The notes under the pieces are model-generated. The model saw only the letters and a list, made by a program, of their open reading frames with translations. It was not told the DNA's origin and made no database searches. A stretch of DNA of 64,000 bases, from assembly GCF_006491595.2 (NCBI RefSeq), contig NZ_VEVQ02000002.1:434001-498000 (forward strand), in the 5' to 3' direction. A program made the position numbers and the translations under genes. This stretch comes from Flavobacterium jejuense (lineage in GTDB: Bacteria; Bacteroidota; Bacteroidia; Flavobacteriales; Flavobacteriaceae). Below, piece after piece: positions 1 to 8,458 of the stretch (position 1 is its first letter; the number at the start of each line of letters is the position of its first letter).

Positions 1-639
1 TTTTAAAGTACCCGTTAAAGAACCGACACTTTTTATTACAAACAATTCATTTTTTGCATTATTGTCATTTTTTATAGAAATTAAATCTTTTAGATAGGGG
101 TTTTCATTTATTAATTCTTTTAAAGCATCTAAGCTTAGTTCTTTATTAGCATAAAAAGATAGAATGTCTATTACTAATTGTTCATTATCTTTTGCGTTTT
201 GTAGTGCAATGGCATCGTCAATTATATTTCCTTTTGCGAGGGATATTTTATTAATACTAATCTCAATAGCTTCTGACTTTTTTGCATCATTCTTATCGGT
301 TCTAATAAAAGTGATTTTGGCAACATTTTTTTTATTAAATTCATTTCTAGGTAATTTATAATTGATGAAGTTTTTATCACTTTTTAAAAGATTAGTAAGC
401 GCTATAGGTGTATCATTGTCTAATTGATAACTAAAAATGTAATTATTTGGATTTGTTACTTTAAAGGTTATCATGATATCTTGATTGCTAGGTATAGAAT
501 TATCCATTAAAAAATAATTAAAATCATTTTCAATGGTTATTACTGTTTCTTTTTCTTGTGAAAAACATAAGTTATTTGTTGTAAAAATAATTGCTAATAA
601 ACACAAGAGATTGATTTTTTTTAAGTTGTTTAGCTTCAT
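1..639 (-). CDS. Secreted protein of unknown function, 3' end cut by window edge
   Basis: The frame is open from an ATG at 639 to the left window edge (213 codons, no stop), so the C-terminus is missing. The start begins MKLNNLKK followed by a hydrophobic stretch and CFSQ, a typical Sec signal peptide cleaved near residue 26. The rest is hydrophilic, rich in Lys, Asn and Asp, with no family I recognise. Its ATG overlaps the TGA of the upstream protease gene (ATGA at 639-636), so the two are probably translationally coupled and work together. The function is unknown; a substrate, inhibitor or partner of the protease is inference only. Confidence 0.7.
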   Translation of the reverse strand, partial: MKLNNLKKINLLCLLAIIFTTNNLCFSQEKETVITIENDFNYFLMDNSIPSNQDIMITFKVTNPNNYIFSYQLDNDTPIALTNLLKSDKNFINYKLPRNEFNKKNVAKITFIRTDKNDAKKSEAIEISINKISLAKGNIIDDAIALQNAKDNEQLVIDILSFYANKELSLDALKELINENPYLKDLISIKNDNNAKNELFVIKSVGSLTGTLK

Positions 640-2051
640 AATAATTCTAAGTTTAGTTGATTAAAAATGGTTTCAATAGGTATAGCATAGGTACTATAAT
701 CATTACCTCCAACAACAATGCCTATTACATTATTGTTTTCATCTAATAGAGCAGATCCAGAATCTCCTTCTTGAGAAATAGCACTTCCATAATTAGAGAC
801 AGAAATTAAATCATAAAGTCCCCAGTTTTGTTTTCGACCATTAGGTAGTGTATATTCTATATTTACATAATTATGCAAAGAATCAATTATTCCCATACCT
901 GTATCTGAATTGCTTTTATATCCATATATTCTAACAGGAATTCCTTTATATAGTTCCTCATTATTTATAACTCTTATGTCATTTATAATGGAACCATTTG
1001 GCAAAATATTTGAAATAGAAATGTTATTATCAATATCAATAATTGCCGCATCTATTCTATCATTTCTTATGGCCTGTCTTACTCTTCCTACTGTTGCATC
1101 TTCATCATAGTAAGGAGATACTATTTCATCTCTTTCTGTATATTTAAAACTATAGAAATCATCTCCATGACCTATAATCACATGATAACAAGTAAGGAGC
1201 ATTTTATGATTACTGCTACCATTTTTAAATTTTACAGCTAATCCAAAAGAACCATAATTAGAAAGTCGTCCTTGATTGGTAATGTCACTCTTAAAAGAAA
1301 GGTTACCATGTGTTACTATTGTTGAAGATGTAATTATTTTGACAGGATAATTTCGAATTGTATTATTGGGGAGTTGATAAGTTAAGTAAGAGGGAATCTC
1401 TGAATGATTGTTTGAGGTGGTCGTTATCTCTATGTATTTATTCCTAGCATCCTGACCAATGCCCACAGCAATAACATCTTTTATATTTTTTAGATAATCT
1501 AAATTGTCATTGAAAACTTTCTTAATTATTTCATTTTCTGAAAGACTAATCCAATCTTCTATTTGTTTTAGATTACTCATTTCATAGGTTGCTTTATCCA
1601 CTAATTTCTCTTTGAGGTTTTTAGCATAAAATAACATATCAAGCATATCATGCCAAAACTTTGAACCCAAACTGATAAAGCAAGCTGTTAATGCACACCC
1701 TACTAGTATTTGAATAAATTCTACTATATCGAAAGTTCTAGAAAAATTCCATCCTAAAAGGAATTTTAAATCCGTACTATTAGAATAGGTAAACATATTA
1801 AATAAACTTGCTTTGCTAATTAAAGCTATACATAGAGAAATCGTTAAGTTTATGGCTAAAATAGCCTGCTCTCTTTTATTTTCTTCTTCTTTATCGTTAG
1901 ATTTTATTGAAGTATCTAATTCTTTAGAAACTATTATAAAGAGAAAACTGTTTCCTTTTACGCACCATAATTTAAAGAAAGTTACTAGTCTTTCACTAAT
2001 CATACTTAGAATAAAAAGCATGATAATTACTGTAATTAATTTTTCATACAT
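636..2051 (-). CDS. Membrane-anchored trypsin-like serine protease
   Basis: The 471-residue protein has three predicted membrane segments (about residues 4-20, 62-84 and 109-130), a charged linker, and a C-terminal chymotrypsin-fold protease domain from about residue 185. The catalytic triad is visible in order: His290 in TCYHV, Asp334 in DAAIIDI, and Ser431 in EGDSGSALL. The motif GIVVGG after the serine matches the usual substrate-pocket strand. It is not a DegP/HtrA protein in layout, because no PDZ domain follows. Its stop overlaps the start of a secreted protein (ATGA), implying a two-gene operon. The domain would face the periplasm if the third helix is the last crossing. Substrate unknown. 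Confidence 0.8.
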   Translation of the reverse strand: MYEKLITVIIMLFILSMISERLVTFFKLWCVKGNSFLFIIVSKELDTSIKSNDKEEENKREQAILAINLTISLCIALISKASLFNMFTYSNSTDLKFLLGWNFSRTFDIVEFIQILVGCALTACFISLGSKFWHDMLDMLFYAKNLKEKLVDKATYEMSNLKQIEDWISLSENEIIKKVFNDNLDYLKNIKDVIAVGIGQDARNKYIEITTTSNNHSEIPSYLTYQLPNNTIRNYPVKIITSSTIVTHGNLSFKSDITNQGRLSNYGSFGLAVKFKNGSSNHKMLLTCYHVIIGHGDDFYSFKYTERDEIVSPYYDEDATVGRVRQAIRNDRIDAAIIDIDNNISISNILPNGSIINDIRVINNEELYKGIPVRIYGYKSNSDTGMGIIDSLHNYVNIEYTLPNGRKQNWGLYDLISVSNYGSAISQEGDSGSALLDENNNVIGIVVGGNDYSTYAIPIETIFNQLNLELL

Positions 2052-2226
2052 GTTTTCATAATTTATTTAGAAAGTAAGTAGCTATAAATTATAAAAACAA
2101 TAAATAGAGTAAGTGTTTTTTCATGTTGTCCTTGTTTTTTAGTTAGTTATAATTTTAAGCACTACTAATAATTTTAGTTACCCTATAAAAATACCCCTTT
2201 TTAAAACACTAGTCAATAGGTATTTA

Positions 2227-2279
2227 TACGTATTTTTTGCTCTTTTTTATACGTATTTATACGTATTTATACGTAGTGT
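2227..2279. repeat. TACGTATTTA direct repeats
   Basis: TACGTA occurs at 2227, 2250, 2260 and 2270. The last three are in exact 10-bp register as TACGTATTTA units. The hexamer is palindromic, and 10 bp is one helical turn, so repeated protein contacts on one face are possible. The spacing differs from the three-box element near 17-23 kb, and no good promoter lies at the matching distance, so I do not assign it to that regulon. Confidence 0.5.
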
Positions 2280-2687
2280 AGTCTTTTTTTTGTAAAAAAG
2301 GAATAGAGAAACGTATAAAAAACACTACTGTAAAAAAAGATAGTGGCAGATTTAATTTGTTTCGAGATAAAGTCATACAATTAATTGAATACTACCCTTC
2401 ATAAAGCAACTTGTAGTTACAAGTTTGTATTATTGTAACGAGTTTGTAAAAACTAAAAACTAAAAAGTTTAAAGTAAATCTTACCCAAGAATTTCGACAA
2501 TAGGAGTAAAAGTATTTCTATCAGTTTTATGGGAAACCGTATTCTTGAGTGATTAGTTGTTAGTCCTTAGTTTCCAGGTAATTTTTATTGGTTTATTCTT
2601 TTAACTTTCTCCTTTCAATTTTCAACTTTTGACTTTTGACTTTCCTCATCTATTTCTTGGGTTTAGTAGCAGTCAAGTAGCAGTTTG

Positions 2688-2759
2688 GTTCGGACGTTGT
2701 TGCGAAAAAGTGCGTGTTTGGTACGGCTTTACCGCAGCTTTTCGCTACAAGCTCCGAAC
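2688..2759. repeat. REP-like imperfect 27-bp inverted repeat
   Basis: The left arm 2688-2714 begins GTTCGGACGTTGTTGCG. The right arm 2733-2759 ends CTACAAGCTCCGAAC. They pair at about 22 of 27 positions around an 18-nt loop. The element is clearly more GC-rich than the surrounding DNA. It resembles repetitive extragenic palindromes of Bacteroidota. It does not have the AAC...GTT end polarity of integron attC sites. It could fold as RNA or as single-stranded DNA. Confidence 0.55.
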
Positions 2760-2780
2760 AAAGGCCTTATTTAACCCCTT

Positions 2781-2840
2781 GAAAGCAGTCAAAAGCAGTC
2801 AAAAACAGTCAAATGCGGTCAAAACCAATCAAAACCGTTC
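2781..2840. repeat. Six imperfect 10-bp tandem repeats
   Basis: Six consecutive decamers in exact register resemble AAAAGCAGTC, from GAAAGCAGTC at 2781 to AAAACCGTTC at 2831. The copies decay from left to right. They lie just after the REP-like hairpin and about 170 bp before the DUF6266 start. A short open frame crosses them but looks like an artefact of the repeat. Confidence 0.7.
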
Positions 2841-3012
2841 ACGAGGCTTTATTTTAGGAGTTTTGGCAGAGTTGTTGGATTTAGGTAAATAGTCTCTTTA
2901 GTCCTTAGAGGTCAGTACTTAGCCATCAGTGGTTAATCATAACCATTTACTAAGTACTAGATGCTGAGGACTAAGAACTAAAAAAAATGTATAACTTTTA
3001 AATTTTGACCTT

Positions 3013-3654
3013 ATGGGAACGTACAACAAAGGCATTTTAGGTGCCTTCTCCGGAAAAGTTGGTCCAGTAGTAGGTGCTAACTGGCGAGGTAAAGAAGTAT
3101 TGCGTTCTTTACCAAGAAAGAGTAACAAAGCAGCCACTCCAGAGCAAGCGCTGCATCGATTAAAATTTGCGTCGGTAATTGGGTTTTTAGGTCCTATTTA
3201 TCCTATTTTAAGTCGGTATTATGGTGCAAACCAAGGTGAGAAATCGCGAGTGAACCGTGCCATGTCGTATCACATGAAAGAAGTGATTGTGTATGCCGAT
3301 CCTGATTTTACTTTTGCTTACAACAAAGTACAATTGGCCAAAGGGTATTTAATTGGGGTAGAAGCAGGTGCCATCAGTACAGCAACTACTAATACTATTG
3401 ATTTTTCATGGAACGACAACTCTGGTCAAGGAGAAGCGGTAGCCACAGACAAGTTGGTAGTAGGGGTGTATGATGCTGCTACAAAAAACTGGATCTACTC
3501 GTTAGGTGTTGCCGATCGCAGTGCTACTACAGGCTCTTTATTGCTACCCATAACGCTAAGTGGTGCTACAGTTGAAGTATGGGCATTATTTGCCTCTGCT
3601 GATGGGAAGCGCAATTCGACTAGTACGTATTTGGGGAATGTGGTGGTTAGTTGA
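3013..3654 (+). CDS. DUF6266 family protein
   Basis: The 213-residue protein opens with MGTYNKGILGAFSGKVGPVV and continues with a GANWRGKEVLRSLP segment, the hallmark N-terminus of the DUF6266 family of Bacteroidota. There is no signal peptide or membrane segment. The middle has LSRYYGANQGEKSRVNRAM, and the C-terminal half is predicted beta-rich (an Ig-like pattern ending in LGNVVVS). Family function is unknown. It appears monocistronic, with a terminator at 3704. Its codons are richer in G and C than those of the neighbours, and it sits among repeats, which may point to a mobile history. Confidence 0.8.
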   Translation: MGTYNKGILGAFSGKVGPVVGANWRGKEVLRSLPRKSNKAATPEQALHRLKFASVIGFLGPIYPILSRYYGANQGEKSRVNRAMSYHMKEVIVYADPDFTFAYNKVQLAKGYLIGVEAGAISTATTNTIDFSWNDNSGQGEAVATDKLVVGVYDAATKNWIYSLGVADRSATTGSLLLPITLSGATVEVWALFASADGKRNSTSTYLGNVVVS

Positions 3655-3703
3655 TTGTTAATTATTAATTGTTAATGGATGATGATTGATTATGGGGATT
3701 TTT

Positions 3704-3736
3704 AAGACACAGAGTTTCGGCTTTGTGTCTTTTTTT
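3704..3736 (+). terminator. Rho-independent terminator after DUF6266 gene
   Basis: Stem GACACAGAG (3706-3714) pairs with CTTTGTGTC (3721-3729) with one G-U pair, around loop TTTCGG. A run of seven T follows. The 3655-3963 gap holds nothing else convincing: simple TTAATTG repeats and AT-rich sequence. Confidence 0.8.
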
Positions 3737-3963
3737 GTCCGTTGTTTGTTGACTGTTGCGGGTTGTGAGTTTTTTGTTTTCTGTTGTGTTAATGTAGTTG
3801 CAGAGAGGACAAAGAATTACAACAATTTATCCAATTTTTTCAACCAGTGTTCCAAAAAAATAGAGCGTTGAATGATTGTAATAAATTATCATTTTTTTAA
3901 CAGATTTATCTTATAAAGTGGAATGATTTTAGTAAGTGTTTTTTATAGTAAAACTTTTATGCC

Positions 3964-4206
3964 ATGAAGAAAGAAATTGAACATTTAAAAAAAGAAGTTG
4001 CCCAGTTGAAGGTTTTACTTTTAGAGTTGCATCCGCCTAAAGAAGAGGATTGGCTGGACAGTGCGGATATTAAACAGCGTTTTAATTTTAGTGATAGTAA
4101 ATTATACCGATTGCGTAAAGCGAATGCGATTCCTTATGCTAAAATAGGGGGTCGGTATCATTATCCAAAGAGTTTTTTTAATCAGTATTTGCTAAATAAA
4201 ATATAG
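3964..4206 (+). CDS. Small helix-turn-helix (excisionase-like) protein
   Basis: The 80-residue protein has an N-terminal coiled-coil stretch (MKKEIEHLKKEVAQLKVLL) and then a MerR/excisionase-type winged helix (HTH_17-like). The pattern is WLDSADIKQRFNFSDSKLYRLRKANAIPYAKIGGRYHYPKSFF, given here in overview: recognition helix DSKLYRLRK and wing GGRYHYP. Such proteins are common single-domain DNA binders in Bacteroidota, often next to mobile elements. No integrase or mobilisation gene is in view. Target unknown. Confidence 0.7.
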   Translation: MKKEIEHLKKEVAQLKVLLLELHPPKEEDWLDSADIKQRFNFSDSKLYRLRKANAIPYAKIGGRYHYPKSFFNQYLLNKI

Positions 4207-4399
4207 TAGTAGATGGCTTTTACTTACTGTTCTTTGTTCCGGTTATCAATATTGTAGGTTTTTAACTTTGAAATAGCCATTGAAGTTGTCATTGTCATTT
4301 TTCCACCATTAAATCCCACTTTTTAAATTATTTCAATACAAAAGCTACAAATAGGATAGTATCTTTTTAAAAGTTTTTATTTTTACAAAAACAAAACAA

Positions 4400-6418
4400 A
4401 TGAAAGTAAAGCTTTTATTACCGCTATTGCTAGTTTCAATAAGTATTTTTGCCCAAAAAGAAAATGCCGAACAAAAGAAAAAACAATTAGAAACCGCTAT
4501 TCAAAAAGCGCAAGGAGCAAAACGTCTTAAATTATTGGATAGTTTAGCGAATTATATCTATCATGATACCAATTTGGAGTGTGATTCCATATTAAGAGCT
4601 ACTATGTCTTATGCCATAGAACTAGATTCGGCAGATGTAGCCACCAGACAAGCGTCTAACCTGATTGATTACATAGCTTATACCTCTAGAAAGTTTGAAG
4701 AAGGAAAACAAATTATAGCTACTATGAGCCCTTTGCTTGAAAAAGTATCAGCCCCTAATATACTAGATAATTATTATACTAATGTAGCCAATATGTATTA
4801 TTATGCAGGAGATTTTGACGCTTCTATTAATGCTTATGATAAAGCTGCTTCCTATGCTACTCAATATAATTCGACTACTCTAGGTTTTATTGCATTTCGA
4901 AAAGGAATTGTTTATGTTGATAAGGGAGAATTTGGAAAAGCATCCCTAGCACTTACAGAAGCCATAAATTCTTTTCAAAAAGAAAAAGATACTTTAAAAT
5001 GGATTGATGCCAAAGGATCGATGTCCATTTTATATAGTAAAAGCGGGTTTTATAAAGAATCTAAAAAAGAAAGGGAAGAACAAATAGAATTAGCCAAGAG
5101 ATATAAACCCTATTCCAATATAGGTGTCATTTATTTCAATATGGCAGCCGATTATAATAAAGTGGGTTTACAAGCGGAACGCATTGCTAATTTAAAATTA
5201 GCGCTTAAAAACAATGAAACATCACAGCATAAAGTTTATTTCGAACCTATTTTTAGATCAGCTTTAGCTGTTGCTTATGCAGAAAATGATAGCATTGCAT
5301 TAGCTGAAAAAATAGTGAAAGAGTTAGAAGCTAATCCTGAACAATACACAACCCACTATAATGAGGCTTTTTATTTAGAAGCTAAAAAGAGTCTTTTATT
5401 TTCTAAAAAAGAGTATAAACAAGCTATTGCTTATGGCGATACCTATTTAAAATTAAAACAAAAAGGCAAACAATTTGAGGAAATACAATTGGCTGAAAAA
5501 TTCTTATATGATGTGTATGAACAAATAGGAGATAAAGAAAAAGCACTCTATCATTTTAAAAATTATACGCATATTAAAGACTCTATAGGTTCGATTCAAA
5601 AAACAAGAGTATTGGCTTATTATCAAACGTTATATGAAACAGAGAAAAGAGATTTAATCATTGAAAATCAAGAAGCTAATATAGCTTTATTGGACTCTAA
5701 AAATAAAATCATGAACCAATGGCTTTTGTTTGGAGGATTAAGTTTACTGACTCTTTTTGGCTTTCTATCCATCATTCGTTCTCGTAACTTTGCCAAAAAG
5801 AAACAAAAAATTCAAGAAAAGTTTACCCAAGATATTATAAACGCACAAGAAGAGGAACGCACAAGAGTAGCCTTGGAATTACACGATAGTGTAGGGCAGC
5901 AGTTAATGCTCATAACCCGTAAATCGAAGAATAGCAATGATACTAGTATAGAGGCTTTGGCCAAAGATACTTTGCAAAATGTAAGAACCATTTCTCAAGG
6001 ACTACATCCTGTAGTATTAGAACGATTAGGTTTTACAGCAGGTATAAATGATTTAATCACAACAATTGATACTAATACAGCACTTTTTTTTACAACTGAA
6101 ATAGAGAATGTTGATGCCTACTTGAATAATAAAGAAGCCTTACATCTATATAGAATACAACAAGAAATTTTAAATAATATAGTAAAACATGCAGAAGCAA
6201 CTGCTGTAAGTATAGACATTCGAAAGGAAAAATCTACAATTGAGATTATTGTAGAAGATAATGGTAAAGGGTTTGATTATGAAAAACAAATGCGATTTTC
6301 TAAAAGTTTAGGTATGAAATCATTATTAGAAAGAAGCAAAATACTTAAGGCTAATCTAACCATTAATTCGATACTGAAAAAGGGAACAATAACGCAAGTA
6401 ACCTTTCCTATTGGATAG
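4400..6418 (+). CDS. TPR-containing sensor histidine kinase (HisKA_3), apparently orphan
   Basis: The 672-residue kinase starts with a signal peptide (MKVKLLLPLLLVSISIFAQ). A periplasmic helical region with TPR-like repeats spans about residues 40-420, with a membrane helix near 440-459. The NarL-type transmitter follows: phospho-acceptor His495 in ELHDSVGQQL, N box EILNNIVKHAEA near 587, G1 VEDNGKGF near 618 and G2 GMKSLLERS. From TQDIINAQEEER onward it is almost identical to the C-terminus of the kinase at 13813-16659, but the sensors are unrelated. No response regulator is adjacent, since an efflux operon follows. Inference: it signals to the regulator at 16704-17351. Confidence 0.9.
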   Translation: MKVKLLLPLLLVSISIFAQKENAEQKKKQLETAIQKAQGAKRLKLLDSLANYIYHDTNLECDSILRATMSYAIELDSADVATRQASNLIDYIAYTSRKFEEGKQIIATMSPLLEKVSAPNILDNYYTNVANMYYYAGDFDASINAYDKAASYATQYNSTTLGFIAFRKGIVYVDKGEFGKASLALTEAINSFQKEKDTLKWIDAKGSMSILYSKSGFYKESKKEREEQIELAKRYKPYSNIGVIYFNMAADYNKVGLQAERIANLKLALKNNETSQHKVYFEPIFRSALAVAYAENDSIALAEKIVKELEANPEQYTTHYNEAFYLEAKKSLLFSKKEYKQAIAYGDTYLKLKQKGKQFEEIQLAEKFLYDVYEQIGDKEKALYHFKNYTHIKDSIGSIQKTRVLAYYQTLYETEKRDLIIENQEANIALLDSKNKIMNQWLLFGGLSLLTLFGFLSIIRSRNFAKKKQKIQEKFTQDIINAQEEERTRVALELHDSVGQQLMLITRKSKNSNDTSIEALAKDTLQNVRTISQGLHPVVLERLGFTAGINDLITTIDTNTALFFTTEIENVDAYLNNKEALHLYRIQQEILNNIVKHAEATAVSIDIRKEKSTIEIIVEDNGKGFDYEKQMRFSKSLGMKSLLERSKILKANLTINSILKKGTITQVTFPIG

Positions 6419-6460
6419 CTAGTTACTATATTTTTTAACTTTTTAAAAAAAATAATAATT

Positions 6461-6481
6461 TTGGAACAGCCGTTTCAGAAA
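6461..6481. promoter_or_regulatory. Predicted TetR operator in front of its own gene
   Basis: The top strand reads TTGGAACAGCCGTTTCAGAA. Its reverse complement, TTCTGAAACGGCTGTTCCAA, matches the three operators at 7111-7267. It lies about 35-50 bp before the tetR start and just upstream of a TATATTTG -7 element (6488-6495), so binding would block transcription (autorepression). Confidence 0.65.
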
Positions 6482-6487
6482 AAGTTT

Positions 6488-6495
6488 TATATTTG
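6488..6495 (+). promoter_or_regulatory. Bacteroidota -7 promoter element for the tetR-like gene
   Basis: TATATTTG fits the TANNTTTG consensus and lies 19 bp before the ATG at 6514. A TTG at 6461-6463 could act as -33 element, but the 24-bp spacer is slightly long. It is inside the predicted operator. Confidence 0.5.
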
Positions 6496-6513
6496 CATAG
6501 AAATTTTATTTAT

Positions 6514-7092
6514 ATGGCACGCTGTGTAGAATTTAACGAGGTTGAAAAGATTGAAAAAGCAATGAATGTCTTTTGGGAAAAAGGATATAATGCAACTTCA
6601 ATGCAAGACCTTGTGGATGCTATGCAAATCAATAGAAGTAGTTTATACAACACTATTGGCGACAAACATCAATTATTCATGAAATGCATTCGTAATTATT
6701 TTGATAATGCAATGCTTGAACTAAAAGAAAAAGTTGCCCAACATGAATCAGCTAAAGAAGCACTGATTAAATTAATTAGCGATAAAGCAGATTGGATTGT
6801 ATCTTGCGATAAAGGTTGCCTAGGAATGAAAACCATTTTTGAAATTGCTCCAGATGATTGCGAAGTTCGAAATCAAATGAATAAGAACAATGATGTTTTT
6901 ATCGATTTTTTAGCCATCACTGTTCAAAAAGCTATGGATGATGGAGAAATGGATGATACCGAAGATGCCGCTTTAATGGCAGAATACATTGCAACTTCTT
7001 TTACAGGTTGGAAGCAATCGTACATTCTTCACCAAAATCCAATAAAAATCAAAAAAATGTCAGAATTCCTGATTAAAAATATATTTAAATAA
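6514..7092 (+). CDS. TetR/AcrR-family repressor of the RND efflux operon
   Basis: The 192-residue protein is taken from the ATG at MARCVEF, because the longer frame begins with TTG inside the promoter. The TetR helix-turn-helix is at about residues 10-57 (KIEKAMNVFWEKGYNATSMQ, then DLVDAMQINRSSLYNTIGDK). The rest is the helical ligand and dimer domain. It lies directly upstream of, and co-oriented with, the adaptor, pump and outer-membrane factor genes. Matching operators precede its own gene and the pump genes, so local repression released by a pump substrate is likely. Ligand unknown. Confidence 0.9.
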   Translation: MARCVEFNEVEKIEKAMNVFWEKGYNATSMQDLVDAMQINRSSLYNTIGDKHQLFMKCIRNYFDNAMLELKEKVAQHESAKEALIKLISDKADWIVSCDKGCLGMKTIFEIAPDDCEVRNQMNKNNDVFIDFLAITVQKAMDDGEMDDTEDAALMAEYIATSFTGWKQSYILHQNPIKIKKMSEFLIKNIFK

Positions 7093-7110
7093 CCCTTTTT
7101 TTTACTTAAA

Positions 7111-7132
7111 TTCTGAAACGATTATTTCAGAA
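7111..7132. promoter_or_regulatory. Operator O1 of the efflux operon
   Basis: Perfect inverted repeat with arms TTCTGAAA and TTTCAGAA and spacer CGATTA. It is the most symmetric of the set and therefore the best estimate of the TetR-type binding site. Confidence 0.75.
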
Positions 7133-7175
7133 ATAAAAACATAATACACATATTCATTTTTAAATTACAGCACTG

Positions 7176-7199
7176 ATTCTGAAACGATTATTCCAGAAT
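7176..7199. promoter_or_regulatory. Operator O2 of the efflux operon
   Basis: Arms ATTCTGAAA and TTCCAGAAT (8 of 9 symmetric) surround the same CGATTA spacer. Its centre is 66 bp from that of O1. Confidence 0.75.
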
Positions 7200-7243
7200 T
7201 AACACTTTACTAGAAACACAAATTTTAATTAAAAACAGCATGA

Positions 7244-7267
7244 ATTCTGAAACGATTATTCCAAAAA
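7244..7267. promoter_or_regulatory. Operator O3, lying in the adaptor leader
   Basis: ATTCTGAAACGATTATTCCA repeats the O1/O2 core 68 bp further on. The right arm is degenerate (CCAAAA). An ATG at 7240 would translate this site as MNSETIIPK, which argues that 7240 is not the true gene start. Confidence 0.7.
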
Positions 7268-7308
7268 CAATGACAATAGTAAATACCCAATTAAAACCAA
7301 ACCCAATT

Positions 7309-8448
7309 ATGAAAAAAGTTACTTTATTGAGCTTAATCACACTATTTTTAATTAGCTGTGCTGATAAACAACAAGCACCAGTAGCAGTAGCACCTGTACT
7401 ACCAGTTCTTGCCATACAAAATACGAATGCTGTTACTGATGTAGAATACCCAGCTTCTATACAAGGAACAGTTGACGTTGAAATTCGTCCACAAGTAAGT
7501 GGTAATCTTGAAAGAGTTTACATGGATGAAGGAGCCTATGTGACTAAAGGCCAACCCCTTTTTAAAATTAATGAACGTCCTTTTCGTGAGCAATTAAATA
7601 CTGCTTTAGCTAATCTTCATGCTGCGGAAGCGGCTTTAATTAATGCTCAGTTAGAAGTAGATAAGTTAACTCCCTTAGTACAAAACAAGGTTGTTTCTGA
7701 GTATCAATTAAAAACAGCTAAAGCTTCTCAAAAAATTGCTACTGCTAATATAGAACAAGCCAAAGCAATGGTGGCTTCGGCAAGAATTAATTTAGCCTAT
7801 ACTAACGTAACTGCTCCTGTTAGCGGCTACATAGGAAGATTGCCTAAAAAACAAGGAAGTTTAGTTTCTGCATCAGATATTGAACCATTAACAAACCTTT
7901 CTGATGTACACGAAGTATTTGCTTATTTTTCTTTAAGTGAAACCGATTTTATCAACTTTAAAGCGCAATATGCTGGAAGTACTATTGGTGATAAAATCAA
8001 GAATTTACCTCCAGTAACTTTAATTCTTGCTGATAATAGTGCCTATACACAATCTGGAAAAATTGACATGGTCGATGGTCAGTTTGATAAAAACACGGGT
8101 GCGATTACTTTAAGAGCTACTTTCCCAAATGCAAACGGTACGTTACGATCAGGAAATACAGGAAAAGTCCATTTGGGAATCCAACATGAGGATGCTATTT
8201 TAATTCCACAATCGGCAACTATTGAAATGCAAGATAAAGTATTTGTTTTCATAGTCAGCAAAGACAATAAAGTCAGTAAAATGCCTATCAGTATTATTGG
8301 AAAAAGTGGAACCAATTACCTAATTAAAGAGGGTGTACAAGCAGGAGATCAAATTGTATTGAGCGGAATTGATAAGCTACAAGAAGGTCAAGAAATTCAG
8401 CCTGAAAAAACAAAAGCAGCAGTGACACAATTAATTAACAAAAAATAA
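7309..8448 (+). CDS. RND efflux periplasmic adaptor (membrane fusion lipoprotein)
   Basis: The 379-residue adaptor starts at MKKVTLLSLITLFLISCADK, a lipoprotein signal with lipidated Cys17. The alternative start at 7240 adds only residues encoded by operator O3. It has the HlyD/AcrA layout: biotinyl-lipoyl half (VEIRPQVSGNLERVYMDEGA), a helical hairpin rich in Ala and Gln (about 85-150), the second lipoyl half (TNVTAPVSGYIGR), then beta-barrel and membrane-proximal domains. It joins the inner-membrane pump encoded 10 bp downstream to the outer-membrane factor. The operon is probably repressed by the adjacent TetR-type protein. Confidence 0.95.
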   Translation: MKKVTLLSLITLFLISCADKQQAPVAVAPVLPVLAIQNTNAVTDVEYPASIQGTVDVEIRPQVSGNLERVYMDEGAYVTKGQPLFKINERPFREQLNTALANLHAAEAALINAQLEVDKLTPLVQNKVVSEYQLKTAKASQKIATANIEQAKAMVASARINLAYTNVTAPVSGYIGRLPKKQGSLVSASDIEPLTNLSDVHEVFAYFSLSETDFINFKAQYAGSTIGDKIKNLPPVTLILADNSAYTQSGKIDMVDGQFDKNTGAITLRATFPNANGTLRSGNTGKVHLGIQHEDAILIPQSATIEMQDKVFVFIVSKDNKVSKMPISIIGKSGTNYLIKEGVQAGDQIVLSGIDKLQEGQEIQPEKTKAAVTQLINKK

Positions 8449-8458
8449 TTTTTCAAAA

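Larger units (their letters stand above)
2052..3012. other. Gene-poor stretch with short repeats
   Basis: No convincing gene is present in these 960 bases. Besides the three repeat elements listed separately, there are scattered short words such as TAGTCCTTAG and TTTTGACTTTTGACTT, and near-inverted copies such as TACTAAGTAC. The 87-codon frame at 2629-2892 has no start context or protein-like composition and spans the hairpin and tandem repeats. Confidence 0.6.

Noticed and set aside
2227..2279. Fifth copy of the three-box element
   Set aside because: Spacings are 23, 10 and 10 bp rather than 9 and 20, and no -7 element lies 29 bp away on either strand.
2688..2759. Integron attC site
   Set aside because: The arms end GTT...AAC, opposite to the polarity of attC core sites, and no integron integrase or cassette array is visible.
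2629..2892. 87-codon plus-strand frame in the repeat-rich region
   Set aside because: It is made of the REP-like hairpin and decamer repeats (KAVKSSQKQSNAVKTNQNRS), with no start context.
3686..3871. 61-codon frame after the DUF6266 gene
   Set aside because: It runs through the terminator hairpin and simple repeats; no conservation signal is visible.
7240..7308. Upstream start for the efflux adaptor
   Set aside because: The extra residues are encoded by operator O3, and a lipoprotein signal peptide starts only at 7309.
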